Assembly (NCBI RefSeq): GCF_002741945.1
Contig: NZ_MDVN01000020.1
Span: 124,001 to 188,000 of the forward strand
Source of the DNA: Gaetbulibacter sp. 4G1
Lineage (GTDB): Bacteria > Bacteroidota > Bacteroidia > Flavobacteriales > Flavobacteriaceae
Length of the DNA: 64,000 nucleotides
Direction of reading: 5' to 3'
Part shown: in pieces, positions 51,147-58,339 of the stretch
How positions within the stretch are numbered: the first letter of the stretch is position 1
How the letters are laid out: each line of letters starts with the position of its first letter
The notes under the pieces: model-generated
Told to the model about the DNA's origin: nothing
Seen by the model: only the letters and a program-made list of their open reading frames with translations
The model's database searches: none
Program-made: the position numbers and the translations under genes

Positions 51147-52481
51147 ATGAAACATTTAATATCTTTTAGTCTTTGCTTTATAACTTTGACCGCTTTTTCT
51201 CAAACTAGCCAAAAAATCTATAATATTATAGATGCTGTTTCATCTGATAGAATTCAAAAAGACATACAAACTCTTGTAAACTTTGGAACAAGAAACACGT
51301 TTAGCGATACTATTTCTGATACAAGAGGTATTGGAGCTGCAAGGCGTTGGATTAAATCTGAATTTGAAGCCATTTCAAAAAATTGTGGCAATTGCATTGA
51401 TGTTTTTTACCAAAAAGATTTTGTAACCAAATCTGGCAATCGTAGAGTACCACACGATGCTTGGATAGTTAATGTAGTGGCAATTCAAAAAGGCACAAAA
51501 TATCCTAATCGTTATGTTATAATGAGTGGAGATATAGATTCGCGTGCTAGCGATACCATGGATTTTACAACCGATGCTCCTGGAGCTAACGATAATGCTT
51601 CAGGAATGGCAGGAACAATTGAAGCAGCTAGAGTTTTATCAAAACATCAATTTGAAAGCAGTATTATATATGTTGGATTATCAGGAGAAGAACAAGGGCT
51701 CTTTGGTGGGGCTGGATTAGCAAAATATGCACAAGACAAAAATTGGGATATTATTGGAGTTTTAAATAATGATATGATTGGAAACATCAAAGGCGTAGAT
51801 GGTATTATAGATAACAGAACCTTTAGAATTTTCTCTGAACCTGTTCCCCCTACCGAAACAGAAAGAGAACGAACTTTAAGACGCTTTTACGGAGGGGAAG
51901 TCGATGGGATTTCACGTCAATTGGCCCGCTATATTTATAAAACTACTAAAGTATATATGCCAGAAATGAACCCCATGATGGTTTATAGGTTAGATAGATT
52001 TGGTCGTGGTGGGCATCACAGACCGTTTAACGATTTAGGCTTTTCTGGTATTAGAATTATGGAAGCTCATGAAAACTACACACAACAACATCAAGATATT
52101 AGAGAAGAAAACGGTATAAAATATGGAGATGTTATTGAACATGTAAATTTTGATTATGCAAAAAAACTAATCGCAGTAAATGCTATAAATTTAGCAAGTT
52201 TAGCTTCTGCTCCGCAACAACCAAAAAATGTTGCTATTGGTGGAATTGTACAACCAGCGGTTAAATTTAAATGGGATAAAGTTGATGATGCCATTGGTTA
52301 TAAAATTTACTGGCGAGATACAACATCTCCTACTTGGGATAATAGCAGATATGTTGGTGATGTCTCAGAATTTACTCTAGATGGTATTGTTATTGACAAC
52401 TATTTTTTTGGTATAGCATCAGTTGGGAAAAATGGGTTTGAAAGTGTTGTCGTTTTTCCAAATAAAGTATTTAGAGACTAG
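51147..52481 (+). CDS. secreted M28 family aminopeptidase with C-terminal FN3-like domain
   Basis: Zinc exopeptidase of 444 residues. Signal peptide: about 1-19, ending TAFSQ. The M28 domain runs from about 75 to 345: APGANDNASGMAGTIEAARVL near 148 contains a bridging Asp, LSGEEQGLFGGAGLA near 178 the catalytic Glu pair, and LNNDMIG near 205 the next zinc ligand; a His in HHRPFNDLGF near 290 completes the site. Residues from about 358 resemble a fibronectin type III domain. It removes N-terminal amino acids from peptides outside the inner membrane. The M1 peptidase gene follows, consistent with protein or peptide degradation. Confidence 0.88.
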   Translation: MKHLISFSLCFITLTAFSQTSQKIYNIIDAVSSDRIQKDIQTLVNFGTRNTFSDTISDTRGIGAARRWIKSEFEAISKNCGNCIDVFYQKDFVTKSGNRRVPHDAWIVNVVAIQKGTKYPNRYVIMSGDIDSRASDTMDFTTDAPGANDNASGMAGTIEAARVLSKHQFESSIIYVGLSGEEQGLFGGAGLAKYAQDKNWDIIGVLNNDMIGNIKGVDGIIDNRTFRIFSEPVPPTETERERTLRRFYGGEVDGISRQLARYIYKTTKVYMPEMNPMMVYRLDRFGRGGHHRPFNDLGFSGIRIMEAHENYTQQHQDIREENGIKYGDVIEHVNFDYAKKLIAVNAINLASLASAPQQPKNVAIGGIVQPAVKFKWDKVDDAIGYKIYWRDTTSPTWDNSRYVGDVSEFTLDGIVIDNYFFGIASVGKNGFESVVVFPNKVFRD

Positions 52482-52543
52482 CTGGTCAATATTAACATTA
52501 TCTTATGATTTTTTTTAATTAATTTTAGACAAAATTTATAACA

Positions 52544-54196
52544 ATGCACTTCCGCTTTTACTTACTATTTGCTTTTTTAATATTTCCTTTAATCTCTATT
52601 CCTGCTCAAGATTTATTGTCTGAAATAAATCATTTAACAAGACAAGACACCTTGCGAGGTAGTATTACCACAGAGCGCGCTTGGTGGGATTTAACCTATT
52701 ATCATTTAGATATTAAAGTTAATCCTGAAGAGAAGTCCATTAAAGGAAAAAACACGATTCAATATAAAGTATTAAAAAATCATTCTGTTATGCAGGTAGA
52801 TTTACAAGCGCCTTTAAAACTTACAAGAGCCACCCAAAATGGAAAAGATCTAGAAGTAAAGCAAGATGGTAATGCCCACTTTATATCACTTCCTGATGAA
52901 CAAAATATTGGTGATATTAATAATGTAGTTGTTTATTACGAAGGCATTCCAAAGGAAGCTATTCGTGCTCCCTGGGATGGAGGAGTATCTTGGAAAAAGG
53001 ATAGCAACGGAAATCATTTTATAGCAACCTCATGCCAAGGTTTGGGCGCTAGCGTTTGGTGGCCAAATAAAGATCATATGTATGATGAAGTTGACAGTAT
53101 GCTTATCAGCGTTAATGTTCCAAAAGACTTAATGAATGTTTCTAACGGTAGATTAAAGCTTGTTGAACAGATTGGTGACACAAAAACTTATCACTGGATT
53201 GTAAAAAACCCAATAAATAATTATGGTGTTAATATAAATATTGGCGATTATGTTAACTTTTCAGAGGTTTATGACGGTATGGCGGGAAACTTAAATTTGG
53301 ATTATTATGTGTTACGAGATAATTTGGATAAAGCCAAAGAACATTTTAAAGATGCTCCAAAAATGATGAAGGCCTTCGAACATTGGTTTGGCCAATATCC
53401 TTTTTATGCCGATAGTTTTAAACTTGTAGAAGTTCCTTATTTAGGTATGGAACATCAAAGTTCTGTAACATATGGGAATCAATACAAAAAAGGGTATTTA
53501 GGCAATGATTTATCAGGAACTGGCTGGGGTTTAAAGTTTGATTTTATAATTATCCATGAAGCAGGACATGAATGGTTTGCAAACAACATTACCAATGTTG
53601 ATATTGCAGACATGTGGATTCATGAAAGCTTTACAGCATATTCTGAAAACCTCTTTTTAGACTACCATTATGGTAAAGAAGCTTCTGCCGATTACGTTAT
53701 TGGAACCCGAAGAAACATAAAAAATGATAAACCTATTATTGGAAAATATTATGGTGTAAATAAAAAAGGTTCTGGAGTAGATATGTATTATAAAGGAGCT
53801 AATATGCTACATACTTTACGCCAGCTTATTGAAGATGATGAAAAATGGCGACAGATTTTACGCAAAATGAACTTAGAGTTTTATCATCAAACAGTAACTA
53901 CTCAGCAAATAGAAAATTTTCTATCTAAGGAAACAGGTATTGATTTAACTGAGTTTTTTAATCAGTATTTAAGAACAACTCAAATTCCAACTATACAATA
54001 CTCTATTAAAAATAAAGAATTAAAATATCGTTGGACCAACATTGTTGATGGTTTTGATATGCCAATTCAAGTGAAAATTGGAGATAATGAACAATGGATT
54101 TTTCCTAACGCTGAATGGAAAACAATGCCTTTAGAATCTAATGACATTTCTTTCATTATTGACAGAGATTTTTATATTGATTCAAAAAAAATATAA
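52544..54196 (+). CDS. secreted M1 family metallopeptidase
   Basis: Zinc aminopeptidase of the M1 family, 550 residues. Signal peptide: about 1-20, ending SIPAQD. The zinc motif HEAGHEW starts at His338, with the third ligand Glu in HESFTAYSENLF about 19 residues later, and the GMEHQSS motif near 304 replaces the usual GAMEN loop. The shortened length compared with about 600-870 in the family suggests the C-terminal helical domain is reduced. It probably degrades peptides outside the cell or in the periplasm together with the adjacent M28 enzyme. Confidence 0.9.
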   Translation: MHFRFYLLFAFLIFPLISIPAQDLLSEINHLTRQDTLRGSITTERAWWDLTYYHLDIKVNPEEKSIKGKNTIQYKVLKNHSVMQVDLQAPLKLTRATQNGKDLEVKQDGNAHFISLPDEQNIGDINNVVVYYEGIPKEAIRAPWDGGVSWKKDSNGNHFIATSCQGLGASVWWPNKDHMYDEVDSMLISVNVPKDLMNVSNGRLKLVEQIGDTKTYHWIVKNPINNYGVNINIGDYVNFSEVYDGMAGNLNLDYYVLRDNLDKAKEHFKDAPKMMKAFEHWFGQYPFYADSFKLVEVPYLGMEHQSSVTYGNQYKKGYLGNDLSGTGWGLKFDFIIIHEAGHEWFANNITNVDIADMWIHESFTAYSENLFLDYHYGKEASADYVIGTRRNIKNDKPIIGKYYGVNKKGSGVDMYYKGANMLHTLRQLIEDDEKWRQILRKMNLEFYHQTVTTQQIENFLSKETGIDLTEFFNQYLRTTQIPTIQYSIKNKELKYRWTNIVDGFDMPIQVKIGDNEQWIFPNAEWKTMPLESNDISFIIDRDFYIDSKKI

Positions 54197-54201
54197 GCAT
54201 T

Positions 54202-54774
54202 TTGGAAATTCCTGAGCTTTATTTTAAAACTGATATTGAATGGCGCGAATGGTTACATACAAACCACGATAAAACCAAAGGCATCTATTTAATTTTTTAT
54301 AAAGTAGAAAACAAAGAGCCTTCAATGCGCTGGGGAGATGCTGTAAAAGTAGCCCTTTGTTATGGATGGATTGACTCGACCGTTAAAAGTTTAGGAAATG
54401 GAAAACGCAGGCAATACTTCTCCCCTAGAAATCAAAAAAGTGTTTGGAGTGCATTAAACAAAAGGTATATTATAGAATTAAAGGCTTCAAATTTAGTGCA
54501 TGAAAGCGGATTAAAAATTATTAAAATTGCAAAAGCAAATGGTAGTTGGACAGCTTTAGATAATGTTGAAAATGAAGTTATCCCAAAAGAACTTCAAAAA
54601 GAATTCGATAAAAACAAAGAGGCTTTTAATAATTATAAAAACTTTGCTCCTTCCTACAGAAAAGGTTATTTATATTGGCTAAATCAGGCTAAACGCGAAG
54701 CTACTAGAGAGAAACGTATTGCAGAAATTATAAAGCTTTGTAAAGCAAACATAAAAGATAGAGGCGGTTGGTAA
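54202..54774 (+). CDS. YdeI/OmpD-associated family protein
   Basis: Cytoplasmic protein of 190 residues starting at TTG, five bases after the M1 peptidase stop. The N-terminal half has ELYFKTDIEWREWLHTNHDKTKGIYL and ALCYGWIDSTVKSLGNGKRRQYFSPRNQKSVWS (about residues 5-80), the YdeI/OmpD-associated domain; the C-terminal half (FAPSYRKGYLYWLNQAKREATREKRIAEI) is the associated helical domain. Some members are linked to protection from bacteriocins or peptides; the mechanism is unknown. Confidence 0.85.
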   Translation: MEIPELYFKTDIEWREWLHTNHDKTKGIYLIFYKVENKEPSMRWGDAVKVALCYGWIDSTVKSLGNGKRRQYFSPRNQKSVWSALNKRYIIELKASNLVHESGLKIIKIAKANGSWTALDNVENEVIPKELQKEFDKNKEAFNNYKNFAPSYRKGYLYWLNQAKREATREKRIAEIIKLCKANIKDRGGW

Positions 54775-54789
54775 ATAATGCTTTTAAGC

Positions 54790-55467
54790 TTATTCAACAC
54801 GCTTAAGCGCACCTATATTTTCTATTTTTATTTGTTTACCAATGGTAGAAATAAAGCCTTCTTTTTTAAATTGAGATAATACTCGAATAGCAGATTCGGT
54901 AGCAGTTCCAACTATATTGGCAAAATCTTCTCTAGAAAGTAAAACACTTAAAGTACCATCTGGGTTAACACCAAAACTATCGTGTATATAAACTAAAGCT
55001 TCAGCCAAACGCTGACGTACAGATTTTTGAGCCATATTAACTATTACATCATCAGCTTCTTTTAAATCATGTGCCATTTCTTTTAATACCTCAAAAGAAA
55101 ATTTTGAGTTCTTTTGTAAGTCTCCAATGATTTCACTTTTAGGAATAAAACAAACTTCCATATCATTTAGTGCTACAGCTTGTAAGTTAGAACTTTCATC
55201 AGAAATAAGAGAGCGTTGCCCCAAAAGCTGCCCTTTAACAACCATCTTCACTATCTGATCTTTACCATTGGCACTCAATTTTGATAGTTTGCAAATTCCA
55301 TCCTTAACACAATAAACACCATTTAACGTTTCTCCTTCTTCAAAAATAACATCTCCTTTTTTTATAGTCATAGATGTTTTACAACTAGAAATACGTACTA
55401 ACTCATCGGTAGTTAATGCCTTAAGAGAATTAAACTGTTTTATAATACATTGTTCGCACTTGCCCAT
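54790..55467 (-). CDS. Crp/Fnr family transcriptional regulator
   Basis: Regulator of 225 residues, starting MGKCEQCIIKQF at 55467; a longer frame adds 17 residues rich in hydrophobics that overlap the control region. The cyclic-nucleotide-like sensor domain covers about 20-135 (GDVIFEEGETLNGVYCVKDG near 37), followed by a dimerisation helix and a winged helix whose recognition helix is GTATESAIRVL near 192. Its Glu and Arg, spaced as in CRP and FNR, would contact the GA and TC of a TGA-N6-TCA half-site. Cys4, Cys7 and Cys29 near the N-terminus could hold an Fe-S cluster, as in oxygen-sensing FNR. Divergent from the cbb3 locus, it probably activates it under low oxygen. Confidence 0.88.
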   Translation of the reverse strand: MGKCEQCIIKQFNSLKALTTDELVRISSCKTSMTIKKGDVIFEEGETLNGVYCVKDGICKLSKLSANGKDQIVKMVVKGQLLGQRSLISDESSNLQAVALNDMEVCFIPKSEIIGDLQKNSKFSFEVLKEMAHDLKEADDVIVNMAQKSVRQRLAEALVYIHDSFGVNPDGTLSVLLSREDFANIVGTATESAIRVLSQFKKEGFISTIGKQIKIENIGALKRVE

Positions 55468-55500
55468 AACTAATAATTGGTGGTTTTGTAAAAATAAATA

Positions 55501-55522
55501 AAACATGACAAATATCATATTT
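55501..55522. promoter_or_regulatory. Crp/Fnr-type box before ccoI
   Basis: AAACATGA-N6-TCATATTT, a palindrome with one mismatch, between the crp/fnr gene and ccoI. A -7-like element, GACTTTTG (one mismatch from TAnnTTTG), begins 18 bases downstream at 55541. The same spacing occurs at the ccoS promoter, placing the box near -41 as for class II activators. Confidence 0.7.
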
Positions 55523-55574
55523 TAAAAGGACATCATTTGTGACTTTTGTTACAGGTATAAATGAGCAAATAATA

Positions 55575-57950
55575 ATGAATAAAAACACATGTTTTCATTG
55601 TGGTTTAGATTCTACTTCTTCAAAAATCACATTTGATGATAAACCCTTTTGTTGTAATGGTTGTAAAACTGTTTACGAAATTTTCTCTACAAACGATTTA
55701 ACTTGCTACTATGATTTACAAGAATCACCTGGTACAACGCCTAAAGAAATAGAAGGGAAATACAATTTTTTAGAAAACAAAAAAATTGTAGAGCAGCTAT
55801 TAGAGTTTAATGATGATGAAATACAAATTATAAACTTATACATCCCGAATGTTCACTGTAGTTCTTGTATTTGGATTCTTGAAAACTTAAATAAACTGAA
55901 TGCTTCTATAAGCTCATCTATAGTCAACTTTGGAAAAAAGACAGTTAGAGTTACATACAACACTAAAACGTTTACACTAAAAAGTCTAGTAACGTTGTTA
56001 AGCAGTATTGGTTATGAACCGTATATAAGCTTAGACGATTATAGCATTGGTAAAAAACAGATTGATAGATCACTTATTTATAAACTTGGCGTTGCAGGTT
56101 TTGCCTTTGGAAATGTAATGTTTCTTTCTTTTCCTGAGTATTTTCAAGTAAGTGGGTTTTGGATTGAACAATATGCTCCAGTTTTTAGGTGGCTTATGTT
56201 TGCTTTTTCTTTACCTGTTGTTTTTTATTCTGCACAAGATTATTTTATTTCGGCTTATAAAGGACTTCGTTCTAAAATTTTGAACATAGACGTTCCTATA
56301 GTTCTTGGGGTATTAGTATTGTTTTTAAGAAGTTCTTTTGAAATAACATTTAACATTGGCACAGGCTTTTTTGATAGCTTAACTGGCCTAATTTTCTTTT
56401 TACTACTTGGTAAATTTTTTCAGCAAAAAACCTATTCATTTCTATCTTTTGAACGTGATTATAAATCTTACTTTCCTATCGGAATTACAAAAATAAATGC
56501 CGATAAGAAGGAAGAGTCCGTCCAAGTTTACGATATAAAAAAAGGAGATAGACTACTTATTAGAAACGAAGAATTAATTCCTGTTGATTGTATATTAATT
56601 AAAGGTAAAGCTCGAATAGATTATAGCTTTGTTACTGGTGAATCTAAAACAGTTTCTAAACAATCTGGTGATAAACTTTTTGCTGGTGGCAAACAACTTA
56701 ACGGCACTATTGAAGTTGATGTTTTAAAATCTGTAGAGCAAAGTTATTTAACTCAACTATGGAGCAACGATGTTTTTAAGACTAATAAAGAATTAGCATT
56801 TACAAACATAACTAACAGCATTAGCAAGCGTTTTACAATTATCATTTTAACAATAGCTATAATAGCTACTTCGTATTGGTTAATTTATGATTCTAGTAAA
56901 GCGTTAAATGTCTTTACATCTGTTTTAATTATAGCCTGCCCATGTGCTATTGCGCTTTCTGCTCCATTTACTTTCGGAAATATTCTGCGCATTTTAGGTA
57001 AGAAAAAAATTTACTTAAAAAATGCTAGTGTAATTGAACAACTAGCAAAAATAAATACCATAATTTTTGACAAAACTGGCACTATAACAGCAAATAAGGA
57101 AACCTCTATTAACTATGAAGGAATAAAACTTTCTTTAAAAGAAGAGTCTCTTTTAAAAAGCACATTAAGAGGTTCTAACCATCCTTTAAGCAGGTCGCTA
57201 TATAACCTTTTAAGTGAACATAATATTGTTTCGTTAGATGCTTTTGAAGAGCATTTAGGTAAGGGTATTGAAGCACAACACAAAGAAGAGCATATAAAAG
57301 TAGGCTCTGCTTCTTTTGTAGGCTATATAAATGATACAGCTACGTTAAATACAACCGTACACGTTAGCAGTAATAAACAATATAAAGGGAAATTTACCTT
57401 CTATAATGCCTATAGAAAAGGCTTATCTCAATTATTCAATGCATTAAAGAAGGAATATGATTTAGTTATTCTTTCTGGGGATAATTCAGGTGAAAAAGAA
57501 AATTTAACCAAATTATTACCAACAAAAACTAAGTTACTATTCAATCAAAAACCTGAAGACAAGCTTGAATATATAAAATACCATCAATCAGAAGGAGCAC
57601 ATGTGTTAATGATTGGTGACGGATTGAATGATGCCGGTGCATTAGCACAAAGCAACGTAGGTATTGCTATTTCAGAAAACGTGAATGTGTTTTCTCCTGC
57701 TTGTGATGCCATTTTGGATGCTTCAAAATTCAACCAATTATTTAATTATATAAAGGTTTCTAAATCAGCTATAAAAATTATAAAATGGAGCTTCCTATTA
57801 TCATTCATTTATAACATTATTGGACTTTATTTTGCAGTAACAGGGCAATTAGCTCCTGTTGTCGCTGCAATTTTAATGCCCTTAAGCTCAATAAGTATTG
57901 TAGTATTTACAACTATTACTACAAATGTTTTAGGAAGGAATTTAAAATAG
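55575..57950 (+). CDS. ccoI: copper-translocating P-type ATPase CcoI of the cbb3 locus
   Basis: P1B-type ATPase of 791 residues that supplies copper for cbb3 oxidase assembly. The start at 55575 is preferred over a GTG 36 bases upstream, which would precede the predicted transcription start. An N-terminal Cys cluster (CFHCGL, CCNGCK) resembles the metal-binding domain found in FixI/CcoI. Next is an HMA-like domain with HCSSCIW near 109, then the membrane domain with the CPC motif ACPCAIALS near 457, phosphorylation site FDKTGT near 497, HP-type locus GSNHPLSRS near 534 and the hinge GDGLNDAGAL near 685. It exports copper from the cytoplasm into the periplasm for CcoN. Confidence 0.93.
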   Translation: MNKNTCFHCGLDSTSSKITFDDKPFCCNGCKTVYEIFSTNDLTCYYDLQESPGTTPKEIEGKYNFLENKKIVEQLLEFNDDEIQIINLYIPNVHCSSCIWILENLNKLNASISSSIVNFGKKTVRVTYNTKTFTLKSLVTLLSSIGYEPYISLDDYSIGKKQIDRSLIYKLGVAGFAFGNVMFLSFPEYFQVSGFWIEQYAPVFRWLMFAFSLPVVFYSAQDYFISAYKGLRSKILNIDVPIVLGVLVLFLRSSFEITFNIGTGFFDSLTGLIFFLLLGKFFQQKTYSFLSFERDYKSYFPIGITKINADKKEESVQVYDIKKGDRLLIRNEELIPVDCILIKGKARIDYSFVTGESKTVSKQSGDKLFAGGKQLNGTIEVDVLKSVEQSYLTQLWSNDVFKTNKELAFTNITNSISKRFTIIILTIAIIATSYWLIYDSSKALNVFTSVLIIACPCAIALSAPFTFGNILRILGKKKIYLKNASVIEQLAKINTIIFDKTGTITANKETSINYEGIKLSLKEESLLKSTLRGSNHPLSRSLYNLLSEHNIVSLDAFEEHLGKGIEAQHKEEHIKVGSASFVGYINDTATLNTTVHVSSNKQYKGKFTFYNAYRKGLSQLFNALKKEYDLVILSGDNSGEKENLTKLLPTKTKLLFNQKPEDKLEYIKYHQSEGAHVLMIGDGLNDAGALAQSNVGIAISENVNVFSPACDAILDASKFNQLFNYIKVSKSAIKIIKWSFLLSFIYNIIGLYFAVTGQLAPVVAAILMPLSSISIVVFTTITTNVLGRNLK

Positions 57951-57978
57951 AAATGATAACTAAATTTTGCAAATGGGT

Positions 57979-58058
57979 GCGTTAGGGATTGCAGCAGTAT
58001 CCTTTTTTGAGGCACGAAAAAAAGATATAGCGGAAAGCCCGACCCAATAGGGTAACGC
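57979..58058 (+). repeat. 80-base structured intergenic repeat, copy 2
   Basis: Same outer stem GCGTTA/TAACGC, 5' block GTGCGTTAGGGATTG (57977-57991) and 3' block GC-GGAAAGC-CCGACCC (58030-58045) as the copy at 34244-34323, and again exactly 80 bases. The variable middle is a different hairpin (TATC-TTTTTT/AAAAAA-GATA), and the 3' end folds as ACCC-AATA-GGGT. It lies between ccoI and the ccoS promoter, 28 bases after the ccoI stop, and could help end the ccoI transcript. Confidence 0.75.
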
Positions 58059-58077
58059 CAAAAAGAAAAAACAAATG

Positions 58078-58099
58078 AAACATGACAAAAATCATGTTT
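58078..58099 (+). promoter_or_regulatory. Crp/Fnr-type box before ccoS-ccoNO
   Basis: AAACATGA-N6-TCATGTTT, a perfect 22-base palindrome. A -7 element TAATTTTG begins exactly 18 bases downstream at 58118, so the box is centred near -41 relative to the predicted transcription start. The matching spacing at ccoI supports a common activator, probably the adjacent Crp/Fnr protein. Confidence 0.8.
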
Positions 58100-58117
58100 T
58101 ATAAAAGCATATGAAAG

Positions 58118-58125
58118 TAATTTTG
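58118..58125 (+). promoter_or_regulatory. -7 element of the ccoS-ccoNO promoter
   Basis: TAATTTTG matches TAnnTTTG, 20 bases upstream of the ccoS start. The -33 TTG is absent and the Crp/Fnr box takes its place. Confidence 0.7.
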
Positions 58126-58145
58126 AACCATAACTTCAAATAGGT

Positions 58146-58334
58146 ATGAGTGTTATATATATTTTATTAAGTATCAGCATTATTGTTGCCATTGGCTTTT
58201 TTATTGCATTTATATATGCCGTAAAAAAAGGACAGTTTGATGACAGCTATACACCTTCTGTTCGTATGCTTTTTGAAGACGAACTTATCAAAGAACAATC
58301 AAAACCATCATTAAAAACTAAAAAGACCAATTAA
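58146..58334 (+). CDS. ccoS: cbb3 oxidase maturation protein CcoS
   Basis: CcoS of 62 residues. One membrane helix (about 4-25) is followed by KKGQFDDSYTPSVRMLFEDE, close to the family's conserved 'GQFDD...T.A.R.L.DD' segment. CcoS is needed for insertion of heme and copper into the cbb3 oxidase. It is the first gene after the Crp/Fnr box and precedes ccoNO by five bases. Confidence 0.93.
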   Translation: MSVIYILLSISIIVAIGFFIAFIYAVKKGQFDDSYTPSVRMLFEDELIKEQSKPSLKTKKTN

Positions 58335-58339
58335 TTATT

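Noticed and set aside
55539-55574. GTG at 55539 as the ccoI start
   Set aside because: The predicted transcription start (about 55552) lies downstream of it, the extra 12 residues are not conserved-looking, and an ATG at 55575 fits the known N-terminus of such ATPases.
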